A stretch of DNA of 64,000 nucleotides from Saprospiraceae bacterium (GCA_028280415.1 JANQLV010000014.1:1-64000); one strand, 5' to 3'. Positions 36,055 to 45,659 are shown, counted from the first letter of the stretch. Notes: generated by a model from the sequence alone, not told the origin. Program-made: numbers and translations.

Positions 36055-37584
36055 CTAGTCTCCATTCGGATGACATGCAAAGCATGAAGTACTAACAAAT
36101 TCATATCCATTTACGTCATCATGTTCATCAGCCAGATCGTTGGGATCATTGTGCTCATGACAATCAATACAACTAAAGAGTGAATAATTGCCGGGTGTTG
36201 TATGACATTCCGAACATTGATTCCATTCATTTTTGTGATTCCCACTATAAATAGGGAAGTACATTCCATCGTGATCAAAAGTAGCTGGCATCCAGTTCGG
36301 ATCAGTAGTATGACAAGAAGCACAATCCATAGAAAAACCGAGTTGCTGATGGTTCGGATTAGTGGTTTGTTCAAAATCCGAAGCATGGCAAGCTGCACAA
36401 TCTGTCGGTGTACCAGCATATCCGTTTGTGTGACAGCTATTACAATCCACCGAAGTATGCGCTCTGGTAAGCGGGAAATTGGTGTTATTATGATCAAAGC
36501 CTCCTTCCTCATTTCCATCCGGATGGCAAATCAGGCAAGCATTACTTTCGTAAACATAACCTGCGACATCGTCGTGGTCCCCATCTGTCTCGCCTCTTTC
36601 GTGGCAAGTCGTACAAGTGAAAATAGAATAGTTGCCTGGGTTTGGATGGCATTCCTGACATTCGGACCATTCTCCATTATGCGCTCCGCTATAAATCGGG
36701 AAATAATCAGCATCGTGTTGTCGATATTCGGCAGGCATCCAATCATGATCAAGTGTATGACAAGCCCTACAGCCCGTGCTGAAATTCAACGCCTGATGAT
36801 TCGGGTTTTGTGCAGCTTCGAAATCCGTTTGATGACAAGAAATACAGTCCGAAGGAATGCTGGCAAATACGCCCGAAGTATGACATTCTGTACAAGCTAT
36901 ATCATGTCCTTTTTCTAAAGGAAAAAAATCGTGTAAAATATTATCTGCCGACCAGTCGAAGGCATTGATATCATGGCAGTCGATACATTCAGTCGAATAA
37001 CCTGCTTCTATATGATTAGGCTCGGTCGTTGCCAAAAAATCGCCTAAATGACAATTGATACATTCATTGCCGAGTCGGTTAAATTGTAAACCGGTTTCTG
37101 AAACATGACAATCGTTACAACTAATTTGTGCATGCATACCCAGGAGGGGAAAGCCTTCATCCTGATGTATTTCGGTAATATCATCTACCAGCCAGTTTTC
37201 AACACTATGACATCTGGCACAGTCCGAGCCAACAGTCATATTATGCATATCTGTATGACAGGCAATACATTCGGTATTGGTTTCAGTGAAAACCAGTGCT
37301 TCGTGACAAAGCCGGCAGTCTGTAGCAGCGTGACCACCTTCAAGCGGAAAGGCAGTTTCATTATGATTAAACCGGATGGAATCCGGAGGCAAGGTGGAAG
37401 AACCATTTAAAATCTCTTTGGGACTAATAGGTTCGTCGAAATTCCAAAACTCCGCAGGAATTTCCCAGCTGTCAGAAGTATGACAGGCCGCACAATTCAT
37501 TTTGAATTCCTCTCCGTGGGGAGATTGAGCCCAAAGGCCGAAGGCCATTCCCAGACAGATGATTATTGATGACAGTCTATACAT
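36055..37584 (-). CDS. Exported multihaem c-type cytochrome, 19 CXXCH motifs
   Basis: 509 residues with a signal peptide (IIICLGMAFGLWAQS). I count 19 CXXCH motifs, each a predicted covalent c-haem site, spread along the whole chain with many extra His residues (GHAATDCRLCH, NHQALNFSTGCRACH), as in cytochrome c3/c7-like and doubled-CXXCH proteins. The last third repeats an earlier block (YFPIYSGAHNGEWSECQECH versus YFPIYSGNHKNEWNQCSECH), showing an internal duplication. Probably a periplasmic or outer-membrane electron wire. Its start overlaps the preceding 23-motif cytochrome gene by 22 bp, so the two are co-translated. Confidence 0.93.
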   Translation of the reverse strand: MYRLSSIIICLGMAFGLWAQSPHGEEFKMNCAACHTSDSWEIPAEFWNFDEPISPKEILNGSSTLPPDSIRFNHNETAFPLEGGHAATDCRLCHEALVFTETNTECIACHTDMHNMTVGSDCARCHSVENWLVDDITEIHQDEGFPLLGMHAQISCNDCHVSETGLQFNRLGNECINCHLGDFLATTEPNHIEAGYSTECIDCHDINAFDWSADNILHDFFPLEKGHDIACTECHTSGVFASIPSDCISCHQTDFEAAQNPNHQALNFSTGCRACHTLDHDWMPAEYRQHDADYFPIYSGAHNGEWSECQECHPNPGNYSIFTCTTCHERGETDGDHDDVAGYVYESNACLICHPDGNEEGGFDHNNTNFPLTRAHTSVDCNSCHTNGYAGTPTDCAACHASDFEQTTNPNHQQLGFSMDCASCHTTDPNWMPATFDHDGMYFPIYSGNHKNEWNQCSECHTTPGNYSLFSCIDCHEHNDPNDLADEHDDVNGYEFVSTSCFACHPNGD

Positions 37585-39386
37585 TCGAAGCTGTTGAATT
37601 TATATTGAGTAATAATTTTTCCATCCTCGGTTTCCATTGGCTGATGACAAGCTTCGCAGGCAACGGTAGCATGTGCACCTTCAAGTGGAAATGCGGTTTT
37701 ATCATGATCAAAATCGTCCAGGGTCCAGGCATCGAAACTATGGCATCTGGCGCAGTCTGTTACACCATCAACTTTAAATTGCTCATCGTGTACATTCTCG
37801 TGGCATTCGATACATTCCTTAGGGGAATTGGCAAAGCGCTCGTATCGGTTTTCCGCTTGCTCATCGGCGGAATGACAATCCATACAAGTTGCTTCGGCAT
37901 GTTTTCCTAATAGTTCAAAGCCAGTCAGATTATGATCGAAAACATTTTCACTCCAATTATCCACTACGTGGCAGGCTTCACAATCCTGATTCGGATAATA
38001 TTCCTCCGCTATATACCCTTCGTGTACATCTTCATGACAGTCGACACATCGCTCCCCGATATTTCTAAACCTCCATTTATCTTCGTTCAGGTGACAAGCA
38101 AAACAGGGAGTCGCTAAATGTCCTCCTTCAAGTGGAAACTTGGTTTGATTGTGCTGTTCTATTGTGTATAATGAACCTTCAAATCCATCCTCCGTATGGC
38201 ATTCTGCGCAATCCGGGCTAATACCGTTTACCGCGAATTCTCCCTCGTGGTAATCAGAGTGACATGCGGCACATTCATTATGGGCTAAAGGTGCGGTCAG
38301 GCTTTCCGTATGACATTCCCGGCAATCAACAGTTTGATGTTTTCCTTTTAAAGAAAAATCGGTTCTATTATGGTCGAAGACTTCGGTATCGACACTGTAG
38401 AATGATTCTTCATTATGGCATTCTGCACAATTGCTCCCGAATTTGTTATCGTGTACATCTTCGTGACAGGCGATACAATCATTGGTTTTAACGCCTAACT
38501 GATCCTGAAACAGAGCATCCAGATCCACATCTGTATTATGACATTCCTTGCAATCCACTTTTTTATGGGATCCCTTTAAAGGAAAATTGGTTCGATTATG
38601 ATTGAAACGCCTGGTTCTTCTCCAGGAATTGAAAGAATCCTCATTGTGGCACTGTTTACAATCTTTCCCAAGATTATTATCATGCACATCTTCGTGACAA
38701 CTAATACAATTGGCAAATTCAATTCCCGCAAAACGTTGAAACTCTTTTCCGTTTCTAATTTCCTTTTGATGGCATTCAATGCATTCCACTTCCACATGCT
38801 TCCCTTTTAGCGGGTAATCCGTATCATCGTGATCAAAATACTCCGCAGGGGCAAAGGTCTCGGTAGAGTGACAGTTTGCACAATCGTTGGTTGAAAGGGT
38901 GTTTTGATGAACGTCTTCATGACAGGAGATACAATCGTGTTCGAGCCCCAGGAATGTTTTTTCCCGTTTGCTGATTTCAGGATTAGCGATATAATCCGAT
39001 TTATGGCAATCCCGACATTCGATGCGATTGTGAGCACCAGTTAGTTCATAACCGGTGAGATCGTGATCGAAATTATCCTGATCAAAGCGGACCATATCAA
39101 AATTTCTACCGTGGTGTTCGCTATGACAAACGATACAGTCCTTGCCCCGGGCTTCTGGGGAGTTGTGAAATCCTCTGCGCTGATCCAGCAAATCCTGTAT
39201 CTCGGAATGACATTCCAGACATTTTCGATTCTCTATTTTATTTCCAATCGTATGACATTGTGTGCAGTTTTTTACACCTTCCAATTCGGAATGCGCATGC
39301 GTGAGCTTGCCCGGTGATAACTGAGCCAATAAGCTATTTCCACATAGCACTAAAAAGAGCATGATATAAATATATCTGAACGTCAT
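37563..39386 (-). CDS. Exported multihaem c-type cytochrome, 23 CXXCH motifs
   Basis: 607 residues with a signal peptide (IYIMLFLVLCGNSLLAQ). I count 23 CXXCH motifs in repeating blocks of about 55-75 residues of the form FDHxxTxFPLKGxHxxVxCxxCH...NDCxxCHEDVHxxxxGxDCxxCH. The blocks look like serial duplications of a two- or three-haem unit. Role: long-range electron transfer in the envelope. The gene is followed with a 22-bp overlap by the 19-motif cytochrome and preceded by the FeS/FAD oxidoreductase. Confidence 0.93.
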   Translation of the reverse strand: MTFRYIYIMLFLVLCGNSLLAQLSPGKLTHAHSELEGVKNCTQCHTIGNKIENRKCLECHSEIQDLLDQRRGFHNSPEARGKDCIVCHSEHHGRNFDMVRFDQDNFDHDLTGYELTGAHNRIECRDCHKSDYIANPEISKREKTFLGLEHDCISCHEDVHQNTLSTNDCANCHSTETFAPAEYFDHDDTDYPLKGKHVEVECIECHQKEIRNGKEFQRFAGIEFANCISCHEDVHDNNLGKDCKQCHNEDSFNSWRRTRRFNHNRTNFPLKGSHKKVDCKECHNTDVDLDALFQDQLGVKTNDCIACHEDVHDNKFGSNCAECHNEESFYSVDTEVFDHNRTDFSLKGKHQTVDCRECHTESLTAPLAHNECAACHSDYHEGEFAVNGISPDCAECHTEDGFEGSLYTIEQHNQTKFPLEGGHLATPCFACHLNEDKWRFRNIGERCVDCHEDVHEGYIAEEYYPNQDCEACHVVDNWSENVFDHNLTGFELLGKHAEATCMDCHSADEQAENRYERFANSPKECIECHENVHDEQFKVDGVTDCARCHSFDAWTLDDFDHDKTAFPLEGAHATVACEACHQPMETEDGKIITQYKFNSFECIDCHQ

Positions 39387-39462
39387 CTAAAGTTTTTGTT
39401 TGTCTTTTACAGCATAGTTATATGCTCGTCTTCTCCTGGCGTTTAATTATTCCTAACCGTAT

Positions 39463-40794
39463 TTATCCATATTTTTTCATCGTGTATCCGAATCGCTTTG
39501 TGATTCTAACACCGGCTTTTTGCAAAAACTGGGTAGGTAATTCTCCGCCAGCAAAAATGTAAACCAAATCATTATCCACGGCAATTTCTTTTCCTTCATT
39601 ATCTTTTATAAAGACCTGTTGTGTCTCGATTTTGGAGAGATTGGTATTATATCTCATATCAATTTTTCCTTCACTAATCGCCTCTAATATTTTTTCTCTG
39701 TTTTTGGGTTTAATTCTGCTAAACTTATCTTTTCGATAAGAGAGGATTACCTGATTTTGATCTGCTAATAATAAAGCGGATTCAACTGCTGAATCTCCAC
39801 CTCCTACCACGACAATTTTCTTATCATGTATAAGTTCGGGTTCCAGAAGTCGATAGGCTACTTTCTCTGACATCTCGCCCGGGATTCCAAGCTTTCTTGG
39901 CGTTCCTCTTCGACCAATGGCCAGCAAAACATTTTTGGTTTTATATTCTTCACCATGAGCAGTTCTTACTTTGAAGTGACCATTTTCAGGGGTGATGGTT
40001 TCAACTTTCGTTTTTTCCTGAATATTGATCTCATTTTTACTCAGAGCTTCATCCCATAATTCAATGAGTTCGGATTTACTGGTGTTATACAATTTTATTT
40101 TTCCATAAAGCGGTAATTCCATAGGAGCGGTCATGACAATTTTGGAGCGTGGGAAAGTATAAACCGTTCCTCCCAGCGTCTCCTGCTCCAGTGTTCGAAA
40201 TTGCAAATTGTATTTCTTGGCTGTTAAAGAAGCGGAAATTCCCGCTGGACCAGCTCCAACAATGATTAAATCAAGCGAAGAGAAATCTCTTTTATAACCA
40301 GTATTGACCATATTTTCCACGGCTGCTTTGCCCTGATCCACACTGTTTTTGATCAGCCCCATTCCACCTAATTCTCCGGCAATATAAATACCGGGAACAT
40401 TAGTCTCGTAATTCTCGCTAACGTGAGGTAAATCGACTCCTCTTTTTTCTGTTCCGATTACAAGCGATATCGCTTCTACCGGGCAGGCATGAAAACAAAC
40501 ACCATGTCCCACACAATTAGAAGCATTGATCAAAGTTCCTGTCCCTTTTAAAACACCCAGGATATCTTTTTCGGGGCAGACTTCTACACATGCACCACTT
40601 TTGATACATGTACCCAAATCAATGACCGGATGCAGGGAAACAGGTTCGTGTAATCCTTCTTCTTTTGCTTTTTCGATCTTTGCTTCCACTATCTGCGAAG
40701 CCTTGTTGAGCTTTCTTAAATAGATTATGATAATGCTCGCACAAAACAGGACAGATGTACTATAGATGATGATTTCTTCCAGGGCCATATTCAA
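39463..40794 (-). CDS. Membrane-anchored ferredoxin/FAD NAD(P)-type oxidoreductase
   Basis: 443 residues. One N-terminal membrane helix (IIIYSTSVLFCASIIIIYL) is followed by a 2x[4Fe-4S] ferredoxin domain with CIKSGACVEVC and CVGHGVCFHACP. The rest is a thioredoxin-reductase-like FAD/NAD(P) domain with two dinucleotide folds (LIIVGAGPAGISAS and IVVVGGGDSAVESA) and a C-terminal FAD motif (YIFAGGELPTQFL). The redox CxxC pair of thioredoxin reductase is absent, so it is not a disulfide reductase. It probably feeds electrons from NAD(P)H or ferredoxin to the membrane cytochrome b encoded 18 bp upstream and on to the multihaem cytochromes. Confidence 0.87.
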   Translation of the reverse strand: MNMALEEIIIYSTSVLFCASIIIIYLRKLNKASQIVEAKIEKAKEEGLHEPVSLHPVIDLGTCIKSGACVEVCPEKDILGVLKGTGTLINASNCVGHGVCFHACPVEAISLVIGTEKRGVDLPHVSENYETNVPGIYIAGELGGMGLIKNSVDQGKAAVENMVNTGYKRDFSSLDLIIVGAGPAGISASLTAKKYNLQFRTLEQETLGGTVYTFPRSKIVMTAPMELPLYGKIKLYNTSKSELIELWDEALSKNEINIQEKTKVETITPENGHFKVRTAHGEEYKTKNVLLAIGRRGTPRKLGIPGEMSEKVAYRLLEPELIHDKKIVVVGGGDSAVESALLLADQNQVILSYRKDKFSRIKPKNREKILEAISEGKIDMRYNTNLSKIETQQVFIKDNEGKEIAVDNDLVYIFAGGELPTQFLQKAGVRITKRFGYTMKKYG

Positions 40795-40812
40795 GGCATT
40801 ATAATTTTAAAA

Positions 40813-41679
40813 TCAAAAAATCCATTTATATCCTAATGCCAGTGTGATTGCAACATGGACTACTACAATGACCAGCATAATGATCGCAAAGGGGAGATGT
40901 GCTACATGCCAATACCTGAATAATTTTTGCATAAACTGTAGTCGCTCAATACGTTTATTAATGAGCATTTCATTTTTTATCAATCGAACCATTTTTCTAA
41001 TATCCCGGCTGGCAAGCTTATTAGTCTTGAGTGTCTTTCTAATTTTATTCAGCTTTTGCCTATCCTCAAAGAACCTTTTTATAGTTCCGGTAATTAAATT
41101 ACTCCTTGCCTGTGGCTGTAGTTGGATACTGGTCCGTAATGCATTTTGACTGGTTATATCCATTTCATAGGAACTACTCAGAATCGATTGAATATTTATT
41201 TTCGATGCTCGTATTTCATTTAAACTTAATTCCCGACCTTCAATTGATCTGGGGATTTGTATGTATATATACCGGCCAATAACTCCACTTACTACAACTG
41301 CTACCATACTCCAAAATGCAATAGAAACTATTCCACCAATTTTAAATGCGGTATGAAATAAAATCATTACAGGTCCAAGGCTGCATAAAAAAATATGGAA
41401 CTCCAGCCAATATTTAAGTCGTCCCCATCTGGCACAAAATTTATAGCGCTTGCGAATTAAGTAAATAACTACCCCGACCAACATCAGTAATGTGCCTATT
41501 ATTCCTAATCCATGACCATATAATCCGGCCGCTTTAAAGTTTTCGTGATCCGGATGATAAAATCTTTCTTCCATAGGGGTAGAATAATAGGAATATCCTT
41601 TATAACTCAGAAAAACAGTAGTAATGATTACTATTAAAGCCATCACGGAAATGTAAATACGGTGCGCTGTCTTTGACAT
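40813..41679 (-). CDS. Cytochrome b-like membrane protein
   Basis: 288 residues. There are about five membrane helices: residues 8-28, 52-75, 92-112, 118-138 and the C-terminal helix. Histidines stand in or next to them (LYGHGLGI, FHIFLCSLGPVMILFHTAF, WHVAHLPFAIIMLVIVVVHVAI). The spacing suits two bis-His b haems as in cytochrome b561/ferric-reductase-like proteins. A charged loop (about 145-235) separates the third or fourth and the last helix. It is the first gene of the electron-transfer operon, 18 bp ahead of the FeS/FAD subunit, and would link that reductase to the periplasmic cytochromes. Family assignment is by motif only. Confidence 0.75.
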   Translation of the reverse strand: MSKTAHRIYISVMALIVIITTVFLSYKGYSYYSTPMEERFYHPDHENFKAAGLYGHGLGIIGTLLMLVGVVIYLIRKRYKFCARWGRLKYWLEFHIFLCSLGPVMILFHTAFKIGGIVSIAFWSMVAVVVSGVIGRYIYIQIPRSIEGRELSLNEIRASKINIQSILSSSYEMDITSQNALRTSIQLQPQARSNLITGTIKRFFEDRQKLNKIRKTLKTNKLASRDIRKMVRLIKNEMLINKRIERLQFMQKLFRYWHVAHLPFAIIMLVIVVVHVAITLALGYKWIF

Positions 41680-41959
41680 AAATACTTCGCCTTTTTGCTA
41701 AAAGATTGTATTAGTTTATTTCCATATTTACTTTTGAGTTATTAAATAAGTATATACTACATATTTAAAAATCCTATTTAATGTCAGTACGGTGAGCAAA
41801 GTAAGGCGGGTTGCCTAGGCAATGTTTTAGACTAAAAGAATTTTTTTCTTTCTTTAAACGAATGGATTTTAAATTACTGGATTGCATATTCTGAAAATCT
41901 AGTTTGGTTATTTTCAAGGCAATCGAAAAGCAGAAATCCCCTAATTGACAGGAGCTTTT
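41680..41959. promoter_or_regulatory. Leader of the cytochrome operon with a 12-bp palindrome
   Basis: No gene in this 280-bp gap. The AT-rich stretch 41700-41780 next to the first cytochrome gene is the likely promoter. TTGCCTAGGCAA at 41811-41822 is a perfect 12-bp palindrome and could be an operator; no known regulator is assigned. Confidence 0.35.
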
Positions 41960-42193
41960 TTATGGAAGATAAAGAGGTGCGTTTTTTGGTGTAGAGAATT
42001 CCTGTTTAGCGTGGTCGCTTTTATAAAGGTTTTCTTTTTTTAGAAAGTCGATTAAATCTTCTTGAAGAATTTTTTCTCTGGTAGTGGAAAATTCCTGGTA
42101 ATCGAGCGAAGTACTCACTTGACTATGCACAAGAATGAGCATACCACCCAGGATTAAAAGAATCAGCCAAATTTTAAAAAGGGGAGAGGACAT
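41960..42193 (-). CDS. Small single-span membrane protein
   Basis: 77 residues, no family recognised. One N-terminal hydrophobic helix (KIWLILLILGGMLILVHS) is followed by a charged, probably helical, external tail. It stands alone between the cytochrome operon and the isomerase-like gene. The plausible signal-anchor and normal composition support a real gene; length and lack of homology keep confidence moderate. Confidence 0.45.
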   Translation of the reverse strand: MSSPLFKIWLILLILGGMLILVHSQVSTSLDYQEFSTTREKILQEDLIDFLKKENLYKSDHAKQEFSTPKNAPLYLP

Positions 42194-42318
42194 AAGCTAC
42201 TTCATTTTTGATTTATAATTCTCTGTACGAGAAGAAATACTACCCGGGTTGCCAGATTATCGATTAGAAAAAGGTATAAGTGAAGCGCTATGGTTTAATA
42301 CAGGTTAGAATTTCAGAC

Positions 42319-42624
42319 TTAGTTTAGGGAAAAATTGGGAACATCCGTTTTAGCCGTATTGTAAAAAGTAAGCATACTAATTTCTACATCCATAAATGAA
42401 GTAAGTGGCAAATCCGCAATCATATCCATAACCTCCATTTCCGAATCGGCTTTGAACACTGCCCATAATTTAGAGTTTTCCAGTGATAAGGCATAGTTAG
42501 TTAGTTTTCCCTCGACAAAAAAACGATCAATTGCCGCACGTTGATATGGGATTAATTTCATAAAATCTTCCGTTAGCACCTCCGGCATCGAAAAATCTAC
42601 CATAAATTGATATTTATTATTCAT
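42319..42624 (-). CDS. Muconolactone isomerase-like ferredoxin-fold protein
   Basis: 101 residues resembling the muconolactone delta-isomerase/YCII-like dimeric alpha-beta barrel: YQFMVDFSMPEVLTEDFMKLIPYQRAAIDRFF, then LWAVFKADSEMEVMDMIADLPL. No aromatic-degradation genes are nearby, so a catabolic isomerase role is unlikely; it may be a stand-alone enzyme of unknown substrate. It is cytoplasmic. Confidence 0.65.
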   Translation of the reverse strand: MNNKYQFMVDFSMPEVLTEDFMKLIPYQRAAIDRFFVEGKLTNYALSLENSKLWAVFKADSEMEVMDMIADLPLTSFMDVEISMLTFYNTAKTDVPNFSLN

Positions 42625-42821
42625 TGTGCTCTTTTTCAGTTTTATACAAATCTATCATAATAATGATAATAAAGTCATAAAAGTTATCCACAATGCCTTA
42701 TATTATTATGAATTCTGCATTAATGAAATACAAACGACTAAGCCTGATCATAAATTGCCAGATACTTCACTACTTTATACACTCGCATTAAGCTTTATTA
42801 ATTTACTGCTTATCAGGCGAG

Positions 42822-44009
42822 TCATGCTTTTAACTTCAGTGTTCTTGACATCAGGATCGCCAGAATACTCATTATAATGGCGATATAACCTACATATTCG
42901 TAATGTTGCAAGCTGCCATCTTCCTGCTCTTTTATAATACTCCCTGCAATAAGTGAGCCGAGAAACAAAGCAAATTCGTTAGCCGAAGAGCGGACGCTCA
43001 TAAAACTCGCCCGGTTATCAGAGGAAACTACCGAGGTAACCATCGTAGTAGCAGGGACGTTCCGGCCACTCGCAACAATAAAAAAAGAGGAAGTGACAAC
43101 GATCGCTACCGTGATGGAAACGGGTGGAAGATTGGTAATGGCATAAATCGATAAAAGTGCCAGGACACTGGAAATTGTAAAAATTCTAACGTGACCGTAC
43201 TGATCTGATAGCCTTCCTGCCAAAGGAAGGACCACTGCCGTCAGCAGCCCTCCGACCAGATAAATATAGGGAATCTGAAATTTTGTAAAACCAATATTTA
43301 ACTCCATATAAGGAGCAATGAAAGGGATGATCGTAAAATGCCCCAGGATCAAAATAATGGTAAAAATCAATGCTCTTACCTGATTGGGATCTTTGGCAAT
43401 ATTTTCAAGGGCTTTGAAGGGGGCCTGATGAGTTGCTCGATGGCTTAGATGTTTAGTAAGCGAAGGCATGAATCTCCATAATAATAACATCATAATGCTG
43501 GAAATACTTCCGACTGCGATAAAAGGAGCGCGCCAGTTGAGGAGTGCGGCAATCCAGAGACTAAGCGGAACGCCTACCACAGAAGCTACCGAAAAAGCAG
43601 TCATGATCAGCCCCATAGATTTTCCTCTTCTTTCAAGTGGAGTGATATCTGCGACGATAGCCAGAACCAACGCGCCCAAGATCCCACCGAATAAACCGGT
43701 GAAAGCCCTGGCAAAAAGAAAGAATACATAGTTTGAAGCCAGGGCACAGGCGAAGGTTCCAAGAGTAAATCCAAAATAACAGATTAACAATACCACTTTA
43801 CGATCATAGCGATCGACAAACATTGCTCCCAGCAAACCCATTATTCCGGCGGCGAGTGCATATACTGATACAATCCAGCTAAATTGAGTTGGGCTAATCT
43901 CAAAGATTTCCATAAATTCCGCACCTAGCGGCATAACGATCATGAAATCAACGATATGCGTAAACTGAGTAATTGCCAGCAGAAATAACAGAAGCCTTTC
44001 CTTGATCAT
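42822..44009 (-). CDS. MFS transporter (drug/sugar efflux type)
   Basis: 395 residues with about twelve membrane helices. It has the MFS motif A between helices 2 and 3 (GAMFVDRYDRKVVL) and a similar loop after helix 8 (GRLSDQYGHVRIF). Helix 1 begins LLLFLLAITQFTHIVDFMIVMPLGAEF, a pattern common in DHA1-type exporters. Substrate not predictable. Monocistronic by spacing, with a terminator upstream at 44117-44157 separating it from the repeat protein gene. Confidence 0.9.
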   Translation of the reverse strand: MIKERLLLFLLAITQFTHIVDFMIVMPLGAEFMEIFEISPTQFSWIVSVYALAAGIMGLLGAMFVDRYDRKVVLLICYFGFTLGTFACALASNYVFFLFARAFTGLFGGILGALVLAIVADITPLERRGKSMGLIMTAFSVASVVGVPLSLWIAALLNWRAPFIAVGSISSIMMLLLWRFMPSLTKHLSHRATHQAPFKALENIAKDPNQVRALIFTIILILGHFTIIPFIAPYMELNIGFTKFQIPYIYLVGGLLTAVVLPLAGRLSDQYGHVRIFTISSVLALLSIYAITNLPPVSITVAIVVTSSFFIVASGRNVPATTMVTSVVSSDNRASFMSVRSSANEFALFLGSLIAGSIIKEQEDGSLQHYEYVGYIAIIMSILAILMSRTLKLKA

Positions 44010-44116
44010 AGAGTATTAATTCGAACCTTTTACAATAGTGAGGGATAGGTTTAAATCAGTTCGTAGTAAAAGAAAGTAAAAACAACTGAATAGCTTATAT
44101 GTTTAGGTCCTGATAA

Positions 44117-44157
44117 ATAAAAAACCCTTGCAACATAAGGCTGCAAGAGTTTTTTAT
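44117..44157 (-). terminator. Rho-independent terminator of the repeat protein gene
   Basis: CTTGCA (44127-44132) pairs with TGCAAG (44142-44147). The stem extends through flanking A and T runs (44119-44124 with 44150-44155), giving on the minus strand a hairpin followed by TTTTTTATTTA. It lies 18 bp past the stop of the 44175-45659 gene. Confidence 0.85.
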
Positions 44158-44174
44158 TTTATATTGAAAATTGA

Positions 44175-45659
44175 TTATCTGTTGATCCCTAACTTTTTCA
44201 GCGTTTCAAAGTCAAGATTTCCAACAGGCAGGCCATTATCTTTTTGGAATTTAACCAAAGCAGCTTTGGTATCTCTTCCCAATACATTGTCTGCACCGGC
44301 AGTTCCCACATCATAGCCACGAGACATTAGTGCTCGTTGTACCTGGCGAACCAGGTCAGAAGTGATATCGCTACCACAAACCACCTCTCTCCACTCTGTG
44401 AAACCTCCGGCTTTTACCAATACTCGCTTCGTAACAGTACGCGTTTCCGCAGGAACTTCAATTGTACGGGTAGTAGCAGGAGAAGTAACAACTCTTTTGG
44501 TTTGAGTACCATACTCCGCAGGAATTTCGATTACTTTGATACAGTCATCAGAAGGATTCTTGGCATCGGCAAAAGTATAACCCTCAGGACATCCGGTACG
44601 TACTCTTCTCGTGTATTCTTTGAAGATTGGATCTGTAGTTACTTTTTTGGTAGAAGCCGCTACGTCAACAACTCTTCTGGTAATCGTTTTAGTTTCTTCA
44701 GGGATAGTAATTACCTCTTCAGAAGCAGGAGATACCAATACTTTAGTAGTGATTGTTCTGGTTTGCTGAGGAACAGTAACTTCTCTGGTAGTAGCCGGAG
44801 AAGCAACAACGCGCTCTGTTCTTTTACCATATTTAGCAGGAATTTCTACTTCACGGGTACACTGCTCACCAACCTGGGTCCAACCCGCATCACAAGAGCC
44901 CATTACTTGCTTGGTGATGGTACGAGTTTGCTCAGGTACTTCCACCAAACACCACACTAGACAGTCGTTAGGATCGGCAGAAAGACAGTTTTTATCTGCT
45001 TTTTTCTTAACCCATTTAGTAGATGCAGGACGAGTAACGATCGTCTCAGTTACTGTGTTATAAGGAACTGGTTTTTTCTCAATACGACTGGAAGCCGCTT
45101 CCACTAGCACATTATCTACCGTTCTTGTTTCGTAAACCGCAGGAACAGTTTCCAGGCGGGTAGTCGCTTCTTTTACAATAACGGTTTGAGTTTCGTTTTT
45201 GTAAACAGCAGGCTTAGTTACGATTCTCGAAGAAGCTTCTTTTACGACAACGGTTTCCGTAACATTTTTGTAAGTAGCAGGTACTGGTACCATTTTGTAG
45301 CATTCATCGGTGCCGGTGCCATTTTCTGCCAAACCGTCCATATACCCCTCTGGACATCCTACTCTATATCTTTCCGTTTGAGTAGTATAAAGTGCAGGTT
45401 TTTTCTCGATACGAGTAGCCGCAGCTTTAATCAATACTTTTTCAGTTTCATTACCGTAAACCGCAGGAACAACTTCAACTCTTGAAGTAGCAGCTTTTAC
45501 TACGATAGTTTCCGTCTGATTTTCGTATTCGTCAGGAATCATACACTTTGCATAACATTTACCTGGCTCTTGATTAGGGATATCACCAGGCTGAGCATAG
45601 GAAGCAAATCCTAAGAAAAGCATAAATGCAGCAGTGAGAATAAGGTTCAATCTTTTCAT
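44175..45659 (-). CDS. Repeat-rich exported protein with C-terminal peptidoglycan-binding domain
   Basis: 494 residues with a signal peptide (LILTAAFMLFLGFASYAQ). Most of the chain is a run of about 25-residue repeats of the form YxNxTETVVVKEASSRIxxKPA or TRTVTKRVLVSPASxxxxxIP, interrupted by Cys-containing loops (GCPEGY..D.C.K, CLVWCLVEVP). The last 60 residues are PG_binding_1 (LVRQVQRALMSRGYDVGTAGADNVLGRDTKAALVKFQKDNGLPVG). It is probably an envelope or surface protein tethered to peptidoglycan. The repeat function is unknown. A terminator follows. Confidence 0.85.
   Translation of the reverse strand: MKRLNLILTAAFMLFLGFASYAQPGDIPNQEPGKCYAKCMIPDEYENQTETIVVKAATSRVEVVPAVYGNETEKVLIKAAATRIEKKPALYTTQTERYRVGCPEGYMDGLAENGTGTDECYKMVPVPATYKNVTETVVVKEASSRIVTKPAVYKNETQTVIVKEATTRLETVPAVYETRTVDNVLVEAASSRIEKKPVPYNTVTETIVTRPASTKWVKKKADKNCLSADPNDCLVWCLVEVPEQTRTITKQVMGSCDAGWTQVGEQCTREVEIPAKYGKRTERVVASPATTREVTVPQQTRTITTKVLVSPASEEVITIPEETKTITRRVVDVAASTKKVTTDPIFKEYTRRVRTGCPEGYTFADAKNPSDDCIKVIEIPAEYGTQTKRVVTSPATTRTIEVPAETRTVTKRVLVKAGGFTEWREVVCGSDITSDLVRQVQRALMSRGYDVGTAGADNVLGRDTKAALVKFQKDNGLPVGNLDFETLKKLGINR

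Noticed and set aside
36202-36918. Long open frame (238 codons) antisense to the 19-haem cytochrome
   Set aside because: Its composition mirrors the repeated CXXCH codons read backwards; several similar frames appear antisense to both cytochromes. Shadow.
37563-39386. Regular spacing of short GTGACA-like words resembling an array of direct repeats
   Set aside because: They are the reverse-complemented codons of CXXCH haem motifs, not a CRISPR or iteron array.
42626-42877. 83-codon plus-strand frame between the isomerase-like and MFS genes
   Set aside because: It overlaps the MFS 3' end, has AT-driven composition and no domain; too weak to call.
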